Assembly (NCBI GenBank): GCA_002718895.1 | Contig: PBGD01000009.1 | Span: 1-64,000 of the forward strand | Source: Flavobacteriales bacterium | Lineage (GTDB): Bacteria > Bacteroidota > Bacteroidia > Flavobacteriales > TMED113 | Length of the DNA: 64,000 bases | Direction of reading: 5' to 3' | Shown: piece by piece, positions 17,982 to 27,612 of the stretch | Layout: each line of letters opens with the position of its first letter | Position numbering within the stretch: the stretch's first letter is position 1 | Program-made: the position numbers and the translations under genes | The notes under the pieces: model-generated | What the model was told of the DNA's origin: nothing | Seen by the model: only the letters and a program-made list of their open reading frames with translations | Database searches by the model: none

Positions 17982-18977
17982 TCAATTATTTGAAAAGTCT
18001 TTTAAAGAATCTAAAAAATAAACTAATACTTTTTGAATATTTTTATCATCTATAAAACCACCAGCTGCATTTTTATGCCCTCCTCCATTAAAATAATTTT
18101 TAGAAAATAAATTCACATCAAAATCACCTTGTGATCGAAATGAAATTTTAATACCGTCTTTAAATTCAACAAAAAATGTAGAGAAATAAATATTTTTAAT
18201 ACTTAATGGAATATTCACAAAGCCTTCTGTATCACCTTTTTTATAGTTGCATTTAATCAAATCAGATTCATTTAAAAAAATTACTGCTGCATTGTAATCA
18301 TGAAAAACTTGTAAATTATTAAGACATATTTTCAATAAATCAAATCGAGATTTATTTTGATTATCAAATAGTTTTTGATGAATAATTGAGTGATTTATCT
18401 TCAGTGACATTAATTGCGCAATAATTTCATGAGTTTTATTTGTAACATTAGGATATTTCAAACAACCCGTATCTGTTATTATTCCAGTATAAAGACAAGT
18501 TGCTATATTTCTATTTATTTGAAAATTGAGATTAAGTAAAAACTCATAAACAAGTTCTGCTGTTGAAGAAATTAAAGGATTAGAAAGAATTTGATCACAA
18601 AATTGATCAGGCTCCTCATGATGATCTATCATAATCATATAAGCATCACTTAATTTCAACTTTTCAGACATCAAATAAGTTCTGTAAAGTTTATTAAAAT
18701 CTAAGCAAAATATTATATCAGCTTTATCTAAAATTAAATCACAATTTGCAGTTTCATTTTCATAAACTTTTATTTTATTAGACGAAGGCATCCAATTTAA
18801 ATAGTTCGGAAACTCATTAGGTACAATAATATTAACATTGTGATTTTTATACAAAGCAAAAAATAAAGCTAATGATGAACCTAGAGCATCACCATCTGGA
18901 GATTTGTGAGTAGTAATAACGATATTCTTTCTACTAGATAATTTATCTTGAATACTTAAATAATTTAAATCATACAT
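17982..18977 (-). CDS. nrnA: DHH/DHHA1 phosphoesterase, NrnA-type
   Basis: NrnA-type enzymes degrade oligoribonucleotides down to mononucleotides and dephosphorylate pAp. The 331 residues contain the DHH domain motifs ITTHKSPDGDALGSSLAL (~20), CLDFNKLYRT (~94) and the name-giving MIDHHEEPD (~115), and a C-terminal DHHA1 motif FNGGGHKNAAGGF (~302). All the expected metal-binding Asp and His residues appear present. It is transcribed leftward, opposite ndk, and followed four bases on by the GldI-like gene. Confidence 0.92.
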   Translation of the reverse strand: MYDLNYLSIQDKLSSRKNIVITTHKSPDGDALGSSLALFFALYKNHNVNIIVPNEFPNYLNWMPSSNKIKVYENETANCDLILDKADIIFCLDFNKLYRTYLMSEKLKLSDAYMIMIDHHEEPDQFCDQILSNPLISSTAELVYEFLLNLNFQINRNIATCLYTGIITDTGCLKYPNVTNKTHEIIAQLMSLKINHSIIHQKLFDNQNKSRFDLLKICLNNLQVFHDYNAAVIFLNESDLIKCNYKKGDTEGFVNIPLSIKNIYFSTFFVEFKDGIKISFRSQGDFDVNLFSKNYFNGGGHKNAAGGFIDDKNIQKVLVYFLDSLKDFSNN

Positions 18978-19048
18978 TAAAACAAAAATAATAATATAAA
19001 TCAGATATTAATATGTTGTATTTTTTTTAAATTCGAAAAAAAAAAAAA

Positions 19049-19471
19049 ATGAAAAACACAAATAGAACATTTACTATGATTAAACCCGACGCCATGAGGA
19101 ATGGACATATGGGTTCAATTCTTACTCATATAGAGAAAGCCGGATTTAAAATTCTAGCAATGAAACTAACAAAACTATCTCCAAATCAAGCTAAAGAATT
19201 TTATAACATACATAAAGAAAGACCATTTTTTAATGACTTAATAGATTATATAACATCTGGACCTATTGTTGCTGCTATTCTTGAAAAAGAAAATGCAGTT
19301 GAAGAATTTAGAAATTTAATTGGTAACACAAATCCAAAGGAAGCTCAAGAAGGAACTATTAGGAAAATATATGCGAAATCAATTGATGCAAATGCAATTC
19401 ATGGATCTGACAGTGATGAAAACGCTGAAATTGAAAGTAATTTCCATTTTTCAAAAGATGATATTTTATAA
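19049..19471 (+). CDS. ndk: nucleoside diphosphate kinase
   Basis: Ndk transfers the gamma phosphate from ATP to nucleoside diphosphates by a phosphohistidine intermediate. The 140 residues match the family length. Motifs are [17 protein letters not shown] at the start, [20 protein letters not shown], and the active-site NAIHGSDS with the phosphorylated His at 118. The 5' region is a poly-A run (14 A) directly before the ATG with no Shine-Dalgarno sequence. It is convergent with the dciA-like gene, whose stop is two bases away. Confidence 0.98.
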   Translation: MKNTNRTFTMIKPDAMRNGHMGSILTHIEKAGFKILAMKLTKLSPNQAKEFYNIHKERPFFNDLIDYITSGPIVAAILEKENAVEEFRNLIGNTNPKEAQEGTIRKIYAKSIDANAIHGSDSDENAEIESNFHFSKDDIL

Positions 19472-19489
19472 ATTATTTAAAAATAATTT
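19470..19489. terminator. possible bidirectional AT-only terminator
   Basis: AAATTATT and AATAATTT are inverse complements around the loop TAAA, between the convergent stops of ndk and the dciA-like gene. The stem contains no G or C, so it would be weak. Its place at a convergent junction is the main argument. Confidence 0.35.
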
Positions 19490-19748
19490 TTAAAATTCTG
19501 GGATCTAGAATTTGAAGTTTGTTTAATATTTCTTTTTTTCCATTACTCAAATCATTTTTCAAATAAGGATTTTTAATTTCCACGTATAATATACCTTTAG
19601 TAAGACTTATGTGTTCTGTCTCATTTTCAATTTGTTTACCTAGAACACTAATCCAAGTTGACAATGGATCTTTTTTTTGTTTTTGTTGAACTTTTTTGTA
19701 AAACTCAAGAAGTAATTCGCTGACTTTTTTAGGTTTAAGTTTTCTCAT
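19473..19748 (-). CDS. DUF721 / DciA-like protein
   Basis: The 91 residues match the small DUF721 domain: an N-terminal helix (KVSELLLEFYKKVQQ), WISVLGKQIENETEHISLTKGILYVEI, and SNGKKEILNKLQ. DciA proteins help load the replicative helicase in bacteria that lack DnaC or DnaI. Whether this short Bacteroidota form has the same role is inference. The gene overlaps the end of recF by 14 bp, so the two replication-associated genes are cotranscribed. Confidence 0.82.
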   Translation of the reverse strand: MRKLKPKKVSELLLEFYKKVQQKQKKDPLSTWISVLGKQIENETEHISLTKGILYVEIKNPYLKNDLSNGKKEILNKLQILDPRILKIIFK

Positions 19749-20841
19749 GATATGTTCCGTTAAAATTATATAAAAAATACTTACAGCTAATTTTAGCTGT
19801 ACTCATAACAGAGTTTATCCTGTTAAAACTAGTGTCAGTAATAAAAATTTGACCAAAATTGTCAGAATTCAATATTGTCATAATTTGTTCAACTCTATTA
19901 TCATCTAATTTGTCAAAGACATCATCTAACAATAATATAGGCTTCTCATTAGTTTTAGTATAGAGTAAATCAAAATTTGCAAGCTTTAAAGAAATAAGAA
20001 AAGATTTTTGTTGACCCTGAGAGCCGGTTTTCTTTATATTAGTTTCCTTCATTTTGAAAATAAAATCATCACGATGAATGCCAGAACTTGTAAATTGTAA
20101 CACTAAATCCTTCTGGAGGTTCTCTTTAAGTAAATTTTTAAAAGAATTATTTTGTAGTTCAGAATAATACTCAACATCAATATCTTCTCTATCATTAGAA
20201 ATAATATTATAGTATTTTTTAACTGTTTTAATAATTGATGAGATATAATCTCTACGTTTATTGAAAATTTGAGTTCCAAATTCAGCAAGACTATCATCAT
20301 ACGTATTTAAAAGGTCTATGTAATCATTAGTATTGTGAGAATTTTTTAACAATGCATTTCTTTGATTAAGGGTTTTATTATAAAATAAAAGAGATTCTAA
20401 ATATGATGAATCTATTTGAGATAAAAATTTATCTATAAATTTTCGCCTTATTTCTCCACTACCATTAATTAAATTTGAATCAATAGGTGTAATAATAATT
20501 AAAGGAATTTTACCAATATGGTTAGACAATTTATCATATTTCTTATTATTAAATTTTAAAACCTTTTTTTTATTAGTATATGAGCAATTAATATCTAATT
20601 CTTGCTTTTCTTGATTAAAAAATTCACCTTTAATCATAAAATAATTTTCTTTTTCCTTAATATTAAAGGACTCAATAGAATTGAAATAACTTTTAGAAAA
20701 TGATAAGTAGTGAATAGAATCTAATAAATTTGTTTTCCCTACACCATTAGGACCCACTATACAATTTATATTTTCATCAAACTTTAAAGATGTATTTTCA
20801 TGATTTTTAAAGTTGATTATAGATAAAAATTTTAAAATCAT
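19735..20841 (-). CDS. recF: DNA replication and repair protein RecF
   Basis: RecF is an SMC-like ATPase that guides RecA loading at gapped DNA with RecO and RecR. The 368 residues show Walker A GPNGVGKTNLLDSIHYLSFSK (~30), the conserved IPLIIITPIDSNLINGSGEIRRKFID, the signature GSQGQQKSFLISLKLA and Walker B PILLLDDVFDKLDDNRV. It is transcribed leftward, divergent from a TPR membrane protein, an order common in flavobacteria, and overlaps the DUF721 gene at its 3' end. Confidence 0.97.
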   Translation of the reverse strand: MILKFLSIINFKNHENTSLKFDENINCIVGPNGVGKTNLLDSIHYLSFSKSYFNSIESFNIKEKENYFMIKGEFFNQEKQELDINCSYTNKKKVLKFNNKKYDKLSNHIGKIPLIIITPIDSNLINGSGEIRRKFIDKFLSQIDSSYLESLLFYNKTLNQRNALLKNSHNTNDYIDLLNTYDDSLAEFGTQIFNKRRDYISSIIKTVKKYYNIISNDREDIDVEYYSELQNNSFKNLLKENLQKDLVLQFTSSGIHRDDFIFKMKETNIKKTGSQGQQKSFLISLKLANFDLLYTKTNEKPILLLDDVFDKLDDNRVEQIMTILNSDNFGQIFITDTSFNRINSVMSTAKISCKYFLYNFNGTYHEKT

Positions 20842-20902
20842 GATAATTTTTTGTCAAATAAATACATAAAATAACTTAATTTTACGGCAAAATATAGTTT
20901 TT

Positions 20903-21586
20903 ATGGAAAAAAAGAATGTAACTGAAAAACAATTAGCAAATTTAGAGGAAGGCTTAAGTAAAGCAGAACAGTTTGTTGAGAATAATAGAAAAAGTATATT
21001 TTCAATAATCGGCATAATAATACTAGCTTTCATATTATTTTATAGCTATAACAATTTATATATAAAACCTTTAAATGAAAAAGCCCAAAAACAACTATTT
21101 ATTGCTGAAAGATTTTTTGAACAAGATTCATTTAAATTAGCATTAAATGGAAATGAAGATTTTCTTGGTTTTATTGACATTATAGATAAATACTCAAAAA
21201 CAAAATCAGCTTCATTGGCTAAATACTATGCTGGCATATCATTCTATAAAACATCTAATTATCCAGATGCTATAAAAACACTTGAAAAATTCAATTCTCA
21301 AGACAAGTTATTATTATCTATCGCAAAAATCACAATTGGCGATGCATTTTCAGACTTGAATCAACCTGAAGAAGCATTAGAGTATTATCTCAAATCAATG
21401 GATGTAAATAAAAATAATTTAATTACTCCAATAGTTTTGATGAAATGCTCTAAAATATATGAATCTTTAAACAAATCTGATAAAGCAATAGATTGTTATA
21501 ATGAAATTAAATCAAATTATCCTGATTCAAAAGAAGCTTTAAATATTGATAAAAATATTAATAAACTCATTAATGAAAATAAATAA
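20903..21586 (+). CDS. membrane-anchored tetratricopeptide protein
   Basis: A cytoplasmic N-terminal helix of about 34 residues precedes one membrane segment (SIFSIIGIIILAFILFYSY, about 32-52) and a periplasmic domain of tetratricopeptide-like helical pairs, for example SLAKYYAGISFYKTSNYPDAI and EALEYYLKSMDVNKNN. The layout resembles YfgM, a membrane-anchored protein tied to secretion and periplasmic chaperones, but I assign no function. The order recF, TPR protein, ribH is typical for Bacteroidota. The 3' end overlaps ribH by 14 bp. Confidence 0.85.
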   Translation: MEKKNVTEKQLANLEEGLSKAEQFVENNRKSIFSIIGIIILAFILFYSYNNLYIKPLNEKAQKQLFIAERFFEQDSFKLALNGNEDFLGFIDIIDKYSKTKSASLAKYYAGISFYKTSNYPDAIKTLEKFNSQDKLLLSIAKITIGDAFSDLNQPEEALEYYLKSMDVNKNNLITPIVLMKCSKIYESLNKSDKAIDCYNEIKSNYPDSKEALNIDKNINKLINENK

Positions 21587-22049
21587 CAATATTCTTGTTA
21601 ATAGTCTTGATTCAAATATAGGTCTAAATAAAAAAATTGGTATTGTTAAATCTATTTGGAATAATGAAATTACTGGAAGACTTCTTGAGGGATGTAAAAG
21701 CACCTTATTAGATTATGGTGTTCAAAAAAATTCTATATATAATCTATCTGTACCTGGAAGCTTTGAATTAATATATGGTGGCAAAAAACTATACAAAATA
21801 TTTAAGCCAGATGCAATAATTTTAATTGGTTCTATAATACAAGGCGAAACACCTCATTTTCAATTTATATCTCAAGCAACTGCAAATGGAGTCAAAGATT
21901 TAAATATTTTATTTGATATCCCTTTTGTGTTTTGTGTATCTACAGACTTAAATGAAAAACAAGCTATTGATAGATCTGGAGGAAAGATAGGCAATAAAGG
22001 TGTAGATGCCGCATTAACTGCTCTACATTTACTTAAAGAAATTAATTAA
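21573..22049 (+). CDS. ribH: 6,7-dimethyl-8-ribityllumazine synthase
   Basis: RibH condenses 5-amino-6-ribitylaminouracil with 3,4-dihydroxybutanone 4-phosphate, the penultimate step of riboflavin synthesis. From the ATG at 21573 the protein has 158 residues, the normal size. Motifs are VKSIWNNEITGRLLEG, VPGSFELIYGGKKL, the signature IIQGETPHFQFI with catalytic His 95, FDIPFVFCVSTDLNEKQA and GNKGVDAALTALHL. An upstream in-frame ATG at 21546 would overlap the TPR gene by 41 bp and is less likely. The 3' end overlaps the convergent HMGL-like gene by 8 bp. Confidence 0.96.
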   Translation: MKINNNILVNSLDSNIGLNKKIGIVKSIWNNEITGRLLEGCKSTLLDYGVQKNSIYNLSVPGSFELIYGGKKLYKIFKPDAIILIGSIIQGETPHFQFISQATANGVKDLNILFDIPFVFCVSTDLNEKQAIDRSGGKIGNKGVDAALTALHLLKEIN

Positions 22050-22902
22050 AAATTTTTTTTGCTTGATTATATGCATTTTCAAAAGCTAATAAATCTAGGG
22101 AATGTTTGATGTTATTTTCAGCAACAAAGTTAATTAACTTTTCAGTTGCAATATTACCAGTTAATGTATCTTGTGCAAAGGGACAACCTCCAAATCCACC
22201 AATAGCAGTATCAAATCTTCTACAACCAGCATTCCAACCAGCAAATATTTTTTCAAATGAATTTTCAGCTCTAGAGTGTAAGTGAAGTCCAATATCTAAT
22301 GATGGGAAATAATTTTTAGCTTTTGAATAAATTTCAAAAATTGACTTAGGGTTAGAATTACCAATTGTATCAGCTAAAGAAATCATATTAACACCTATTT
22401 CTTTAATTTTGATCATATATTTAATTAATAAATCAACATGAAAATATTCTTCATAAGGGTTTCCAAATGCCATGGAAAAATAAACTAATAATATTTTATT
22501 CTTTTTAACACATAAATCATAAATTTTATCAATTTCAGAAATTGCAGTAGCTATATCCATATTTGAATTGTTATTTTGAAATATCTCAGATATTGATAAA
22601 GGATAACCTAAAATATCCACTCCATCTAGAGATAATGCTTGTTCAGCACCTCTCAAATTTAAAATAATTGAAAGTAATTTAACATCATTACGAAAATTTA
22701 AACCTTGTAGAACTTTATCAGTGCTACGCATTTGAGGTACAGCTTTAGGAGATACAAAACTTCCAAAATCAATTATTGGAAAGCCAACCTTAATTAATGA
22801 ATTAATATATTTAATTTTATTTTCAATAGAAATAAATTCTAATATACCTTGCATAGCATCTCGGGGACATTCTACAATTTTTATATCTTTATTTTCTTTC
22901 AT
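22042..22902 (-). CDS. HMG-CoA lyase-like aldolase
   Basis: This 286-residue TIM-barrel enzyme of the HMGL-like family most resembles hydroxymethylglutaryl-CoA lyase, which splits HMG-CoA into acetoacetate and acetyl-CoA at the end of leucine breakdown. Motifs are ECPRDAMQG (catalytic Arg after Pro), IDFGSFVSPKAVPQM, LADTIGNSNP, GLHLHSRAENS (metal-binding HxH) and the cysteine loop GGFGGCPFA. No other leucine-degradation gene is nearby. The start overlaps the OmpA-family gene by 14 bp. Confidence 0.88.
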   Translation of the reverse strand: MKENKDIKIVECPRDAMQGILEFISIENKIKYINSLIKVGFPIIDFGSFVSPKAVPQMRSTDKVLQGLNFRNDVKLLSIILNLRGAEQALSLDGVDILGYPLSISEIFQNNNSNMDIATAISEIDKIYDLCVKKNKILLVYFSMAFGNPYEEYFHVDLLIKYMIKIKEIGVNMISLADTIGNSNPKSIFEIYSKAKNYFPSLDIGLHLHSRAENSFEKIFAGWNAGCRRFDTAIGGFGGCPFAQDTLTGNIATEKLINFVAENNIKHSLDLLAFENAYNQAKKIFN

Positions 22903-24766
22903 ATCCTTTTACAATAATTTCTGTTCGCCTGTTAATTAACCTGCTCTCCTCAGATGAATCAGTTGAAATAGGACGATCATATCCATATCCTTTAAATGTT
23001 AATCGATTAGCATCTACACCAAAAAATATTAATTGATTATAAACTGACTCTGCTCTTTTTCTTGATAAATCATAATTATAATTATCTGACCCCACATTAT
23101 CAGTATGACCTCCAATTTCAACAATTAATGAGGAATTTAAAATCAAATAATTTGCAAATTTTTTTAATTCAGTTAAAGATGATTTTTTCAATGTGTAATC
23201 ATCAAAATCAAAATAAATATTTTCAAGATTAATTTTGTTACCTATTTTGAGTCTATTTAAAATTATTTCAATTGACTTATTAATTTGGTTATCCTGCAAG
23301 TAATATTCTTTATAAAAATAATCATATTTAGGAGAAGATACTGTTAATATAAAATTTGAATTTACAGGAGCGGTAAAATAAAAACAACCATCTTGTTTAG
23401 GAAATATAGTATTAGTCCAGCTATTATCTAAAGATGTTATATTTATTTCACAATTTACGGGCATTCTACTAATTGAATCAATCACTATTCCATCAATTAA
23501 TGTAGAAGGAATAGCTGAAAATTTAGATGGGATATCAAATTCATATATATCAAGATTCCCAAGTTTATTTGAGTTATAGTAAGATTTTATTCCATTCTTC
23601 GCCACAATTAAGCCAGATTCATCATAATGAGTGTTTATGGGGTATCCTAAATTTTGGATAGTGTCAAAATTAAAGTCAGAATACATAGTTGATCTATATA
23701 AATCAAAACCACCAAAACCTAAATGACCATTAGAAGAAAAATAAAATGTTTGATTATCAGAGTGTAAAAAAGGTGTATATTCATCTCCTTCAGTATTAAT
23801 ACTTGGTCCGAGATTAATAGGATGAGACCATGAATTATTTATTTTTTTTGACACCCATATATCTGAACCGCCATATCCACCGTGTCTATTACTGGAAAAA
23901 AATAACATATTACCATCAGAAGAAATAGCTGGTTGAGACTCCCAATACTCACTATTTATATTATAACCTATATTAATTGGCACTGACCAATCTAAGCTAT
24001 TAATTAAAGTTGAATAATATATATCACATCCACCATAACTATCAGGTCGACTACAAGAAGTAAAAAACAAATCATTGCCATTTAAACTAACAGATAATGA
24101 ACCTTCTCTGTACTCACTATTAATATTATTTCCTAATTTTTCAGGATTTAACCATGTATTATTAACTTTTCGTGAAATATAAAAATTTTCATCCTTAAAT
24201 TCTAGATTATCTTCTCTGTAAGTAAATATAATTATATCAGAATCAATGGGCATAGAAGGGAAGTATTCATCTGCATTCGAATTAATTGATAAAGAAACAG
24301 GTTGAAAATAATTAGAATCAATTTTATGGGTCAATGCAAAATTATTTTTATTTATTAAATCAATAAATTTTAAATTATCAAGTTGATTTTCATTAAAAAA
24401 TGGATCACTAATCACCAAATCAAACTTTTCATAATTTCCTGTTTTATAAAGTGATGTTAACAATTTATAAAGTGTTAAACTATTCATTGATTTTAAATAA
24501 CCTTTTGAAAAAGATTCAAAATAAAATAATAAAGCATTATCAAAATTATTATAATAATAATACAGATCGCCTATGTGATTGAGAGTTGAAAAATTGGAAC
24601 AAGATAAAGGATCAATTGATGAAATTATTTCTTGAGCTCTGTAGTCTTCACCATTTAAGACTAGTTTATCAATTTTATGCAACTTTCTATTTATAGATTT
24701 ACATTCATTTTGACTAAATAAGCTAAAGGTCATAAGATGAATAACTATAAAAACATATGATTTCAT
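22889..24766 (-). CDS. OmpA-family protein with TPR, PD40 repeats and regulatory-like domain (PorE-like)
   Basis: The 625 residues begin with a signal peptide (IVIHLMTFSLFSQ). A helical repeat region (about 25-150) leads into PD40/beta-propeller repeats, with recurring blocks such as NGNDLFFTSCSRPDSYGGCDIY, DGNMLFFSSNRHGGYGGSDIW and DNQTFYFSSNGHLGFGGFDLY. A carboxypeptidase-regulatory-like beta domain follows at about 410-490. The C-terminal OmpA domain (about 510-625) has YFDFDDYTLKKSSL, GGHTDNVGSDNYN and RLINRRTEI and should bind peptidoglycan. This domain order is that of PorE, a T9SS component, but Bacteroidota carry several paralogues, so the exact role is uncertain. Confidence 0.88.
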   Translation of the reverse strand: MKSYVFIVIHLMTFSLFSQNECKSINRKLHKIDKLVLNGEDYRAQEIISSIDPLSCSNFSTLNHIGDLYYYYNNFDNALLFYFESFSKGYLKSMNSLTLYKLLTSLYKTGNYEKFDLVISDPFFNENQLDNLKFIDLINKNNFALTHKIDSNYFQPVSLSINSNADEYFPSMPIDSDIIIFTYREDNLEFKDENFYISRKVNNTWLNPEKLGNNINSEYREGSLSVSLNGNDLFFTSCSRPDSYGGCDIYYSTLINSLDWSVPINIGYNINSEYWESQPAISSDGNMLFFSSNRHGGYGGSDIWVSKKINNSWSHPINLGPSINTEGDEYTPFLHSDNQTFYFSSNGHLGFGGFDLYRSTMYSDFNFDTIQNLGYPINTHYDESGLIVAKNGIKSYYNSNKLGNLDIYEFDIPSKFSAIPSTLIDGIVIDSISRMPVNCEINITSLDNSWTNTIFPKQDGCFYFTAPVNSNFILTVSSPKYDYFYKEYYLQDNQINKSIEIILNRLKIGNKINLENIYFDFDDYTLKKSSLTELKKFANYLILNSSLIVEIGGHTDNVGSDNYNYDLSRKRAESVYNQLIFFGVDANRLTFKGYGYDRPISTDSSEESRLINRRTEIIVKGYERK

Positions 24767-25356
24767 TGAATTTTTAAATATTTATGAGTTTGAAGTGACA
24801 ATCTCCATAATGGATTATTTTGTATAAAATCAATAATTAATGGTTGTATTTCTTCAGATCTAGACCATTCAGGTTGAATATATAATAAACAATCCTTTTG
24901 AACTCTTTTAGATTGATCAAGTGCCCATTTAAAATCATGTTTATTATAAATAACTACCTTTAGCTCATTTGCTATTTTATATATTTTTGATTGAGGTGGC
25001 TTAACTTTTTTAGGTGATAAAGTTATCCAATCCCACTTTCCAGTTATTGGATAAGCTCCTGAAGTTTCAAGATGAGTACTATATTTCTCAACTTTTAAAA
25101 TTGATGTAAGTTCTTCTAAATTATGCATTAATGGTTCTCCTCCAGTGACAACAACAATATTAGTTTTAGATTTCTTAATATTATTAATAATTGTTTTGTA
25201 ATTCATCTTGACACCTTTATTTAATGACCAAGAATTTGGTTCATCACACCAATGACAACCGATATCACATCCTTGTGTTCTTATAAAATAAGAAGATTGA
25301 CCTGCATAAAACCCTTCTCCTTGTATCGATAAAAATGTTTCTTTTATTGATAGCAT
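24763..25356 (-). CDS. queE: 7-carboxy-7-deazaguanine synthase
   Basis: QueE is a radical SAM enzyme that forms the 7-deazaguanine core for queuosine in tRNA. In 197 residues the cluster motif is GCDIGCHWCDEP with Cys 30, 34 and 37 (CX3CX2C), preceded by the family opening SIQGEGFYAGQSSYFIRTQG and followed by VVTGGEPLMH. Neither queC, queD nor queF is in the window. The 3' end overlaps the OmpA-family gene by four bases (ATGA). Confidence 0.94.
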   Translation of the reverse strand: MLSIKETFLSIQGEGFYAGQSSYFIRTQGCDIGCHWCDEPNSWSLNKGVKMNYKTIINNIKKSKTNIVVVTGGEPLMHNLEELTSILKVEKYSTHLETSGAYPITGKWDWITLSPKKVKPPQSKIYKIANELKVVIYNKHDFKWALDQSKRVQKDCLLYIQPEWSRSEEIQPLIIDFIQNNPLWRLSLQTHKYLKIQ

Positions 25357-25409
25357 TGTAATTTGAATAAAATATATTTTAAAAATAAATAAAATGTAAA
25401 TTAGTAATC

Positions 25410-25916
25410 ATGAAAAACCGAAAAATAATTATAACTGGACCGCCAGGAAGTGGGAAAAGTACTATTATACAAGCTCTCATTAAAAAAAAATATACTTGTT
25501 TTAAAGAGATCAATCCGTCAAATATTGATAATAAAAAAGTTAGAGAAAGTAAACAATTGTTAAGTGAATTTATTTTTAAAAAGAGACTTGAAGATTATCA
25601 TAGTGCAAAAAATAATTTAACTTTTTTTGATAGGAGCACAATTGATGTGATTGCATATTTAAATTATTGGAAATTAAACCATCCTCATGAATGGATAAAA
25701 ATTATAAAAAATCAAAATTATTTTATCAATGTGTTTTATGCTCCTTTTTGGTCTGAAATCTACGCTACAAATAACTATAGAAAAGAAAATTTAAAAGAGG
25801 CAATGTTAATTGATAAATTTCTAAGAAATTTATTCTTAAAATTTAATTTTAACTTAATTGAATTACCAAAAACAAATATTGAAAATAGAATTGAATTTAT
25901 TACTAATCAAATATGA
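25410..25916 (+). CDS. AAA_28-type P-loop NTPase
   Basis: A small ATPase of 168 residues with Walker A ITGPPGSGKSTIIQAL at residue 6. The DFDRS-like element FFDRSTIDVIAYLNYW (~70) and the later NVFYAPFWSEIY fit the AAA_28 family of predicted kinases or ATPases, which includes PRK-like and NadR-related enzymes. The RKENLKEAMLIDKFLRNLF helix would carry the lid arginines. The substrate is unknown. The gene ends in an ATGA overlap with fmt, so it is translationally coupled to it. Confidence 0.82.
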   Translation: MKNRKIIITGPPGSGKSTIIQALIKKKYTCFKEINPSNIDNKKVRESKQLLSEFIFKKRLEDYHSAKNNLTFFDRSTIDVIAYLNYWKLNHPHEWIKIIKNQNYFINVFYAPFWSEIYATNNYRKENLKEAMLIDKFLRNLFLKFNFNLIELPKTNIENRIEFITNQI

Positions 25917-26935
25917 AAAAAAATATTCTTTTTTTCGGGACACCTGACTTCGCTATAGATTCATTAAGAAGTATTTATATTCATCAATATAAGTTAAACT
26001 ACGAATTAAAAGGCGTGGTTACTGTTGCTGACAGAATATCTGGAAGAGGTCAGAAAAAAAATCAATCTGCAATTAAAAAAGAAGCAAAAAAATTAAACTT
26101 AAAAATATATGAACCCGATAGTTTAATAGATCCTATCTTTATTGAAGAATTACAAAAATTAGATTTAGATCTCAGTATAGTTGTAGCATTCAAAAAAATA
26201 CCTAAGATTATTTATCAAATACCTAAACTTGGCACTATTAACTTGCATGCATCTATATTGCCTGAATACAGAGGTGCTGCACCCATAAACTGGGCAATTA
26301 TAAATGGAGAAAAGCAAACAGGATTAACTACTTTTTTTATAAATGAAAAAATTGATACTGGAGACATAATAATGCAAAAAGAAGTATCAATAAATATAGA
26401 AGATCATGTAATAGATTTATATAAATTACTAAAAGAGGAAAGTTTTAAATTCATAAAAAACACAATTCAATGTGTGATTCAAAATTCATTCAAATTAAAA
26501 AAACAAAAAAATTATAAAAAAAATATATTAAAAATAGCACCTAAAATAACCAAAGATCTATTAAAACTCAACATAGATTCATTTAACAAGAAACCATTAA
26601 TTAAAATGTACAATTACATAAGAGGTATGTCAAATTATGGGGTTAAAATCAAAATTATTTTAATCAAATCACATACCAAAGAAGAATTTAAAAAAAATAT
26701 TATTGTTAAAAGAGTAAGTAACTTTACCGATAATATCGAAAACAATGAGATAGGTGAAATTAAAATGAATATTGAAAATAAGAATCAAATTATTGTTACT
26801 AATGGTTGCTCATCTTTCAATATTGAAAATTTAAAGTTAGAAAATGGAAAAGAAATATCTGCAAAAGAATTTTACAACGGATTTATAAAAGAAAAAGAAG
26901 TATTAAATCAAATAATTTTCAACAATACAATTTAA
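25913..26935 (+). CDS. fmt: methionyl-tRNA formyltransferase
   Basis: Fmt formylates the initiator Met-tRNA using 10-formyl-tetrahydrofolate. In 340 residues the N-terminal catalytic domain shows ILFFGTPDFAIDSL, VVTVADRISGRG, the catalytic LHASILPEYRGAAPINWAI (His 112) and INEKIDTGDI. The C-terminal domain (about 215-335) is divergent and lysine-rich, as expected for tRNA binding in an AT-rich genome. A cognate peptide deformylase is not in the window. It meets the convergent pdxH tail to tail with a four-base overlap. Confidence 0.97.
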   Translation: MKKNILFFGTPDFAIDSLRSIYIHQYKLNYELKGVVTVADRISGRGQKKNQSAIKKEAKKLNLKIYEPDSLIDPIFIEELQKLDLDLSIVVAFKKIPKIIYQIPKLGTINLHASILPEYRGAAPINWAIINGEKQTGLTTFFINEKIDTGDIIMQKEVSINIEDHVIDLYKLLKEESFKFIKNTIQCVIQNSFKLKKQKNYKKNILKIAPKITKDLLKLNIDSFNKKPLIKMYNYIRGMSNYGVKIKIILIKSHTKEEFKKNIIVKRVSNFTDNIENNEIGEIKMNIENKNQIIVTNGCSSFNIENLKLENGKEISAKEFYNGFIKEKEVLNQIIFNNTI

Positions 26936-27564
26936 GGTGCCAATCTATCAATTAACCATTTACTATTCTTTTTTGTGTATTTGAATCTGTCATGAAGTCT
27001 ATTTGACCTTCCCTGCCAAAATTCGATAGATTTAGGATTCACATTAAATCCTCCCCAGAAACTTGGTTTTTTAATTTTTTTACCATCAAATTTTTGATTA
27101 AAATATTTAAATCTATTTTCTAATTCACATCTATCAAAAACCAAATGACTTTGCTGAGAAGCCCATGCTGAAATTTGAGATTGCCTAGGTCTTGAATTAA
27201 AGTAAGTTAGTGATTTTTTTTGTGATATTTTTTTAGCAATTCCATTGATTCTAATTTGTCTTTGTAAATCTGCCCAAAAAAAACATAAACTTACATTACT
27301 GTTCATAAATAAATTTTGTGCTTTTAAGCTATTATAATTGGTGTAAAAAATAAAACCTCTTGAATTAAACTCCTTGAGTAAAACAACTCTACTTTCAATA
27401 TTTCCATTTTGGTCACTTGTTGACAAAACCATTGCATTAGGTTCTACAACTCTATCAACTGCTTCATTAAACCATTTTTTAAACTGATTTATTGGAGAGT
27501 ACTCAAGATCACTCTTGGAAAGGGTCATTAAATCATAATCAAATCTATCAACTATTTTCTTCAT
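26932..27564 (-). CDS. pdxH: pyridoxamine 5'-phosphate oxidase
   Basis: PdxH is an FMN enzyme that oxidises pyridoxine or pyridoxamine phosphate to pyridoxal phosphate. The 210 residues show PNAMVLSTSDQNGNIESRVVLLKEF, GFIFYTNYNSLKAQN, SLCFFWADLQRQIRINGIA (FMN binding), SRPRQSQISAWASQQSH, and the C-terminal signature WQGRSNRLHDRFKY with WLIDRLAP. These are complete and the length is normal. The gene is monocistronic, between convergent fmt and divergent yqgE. Confidence 0.97.
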   Translation of the reverse strand: MKKIVDRFDYDLMTLSKSDLEYSPINQFKKWFNEAVDRVVEPNAMVLSTSDQNGNIESRVVLLKEFNSRGFIFYTNYNSLKAQNLFMNSNVSLCFFWADLQRQIRINGIAKKISQKKSLTYFNSRPRQSQISAWASQQSHLVFDRCELENRFKYFNQKFDGKKIKKPSFWGGFNVNPKSIEFWQGRSNRLHDRFKYTKKNSKWLIDRLAP

Positions 27565-27612
27565 GTTAAATAAAAATTATATTAATATAAAATAATTGTA
27601 TATATTCATCAT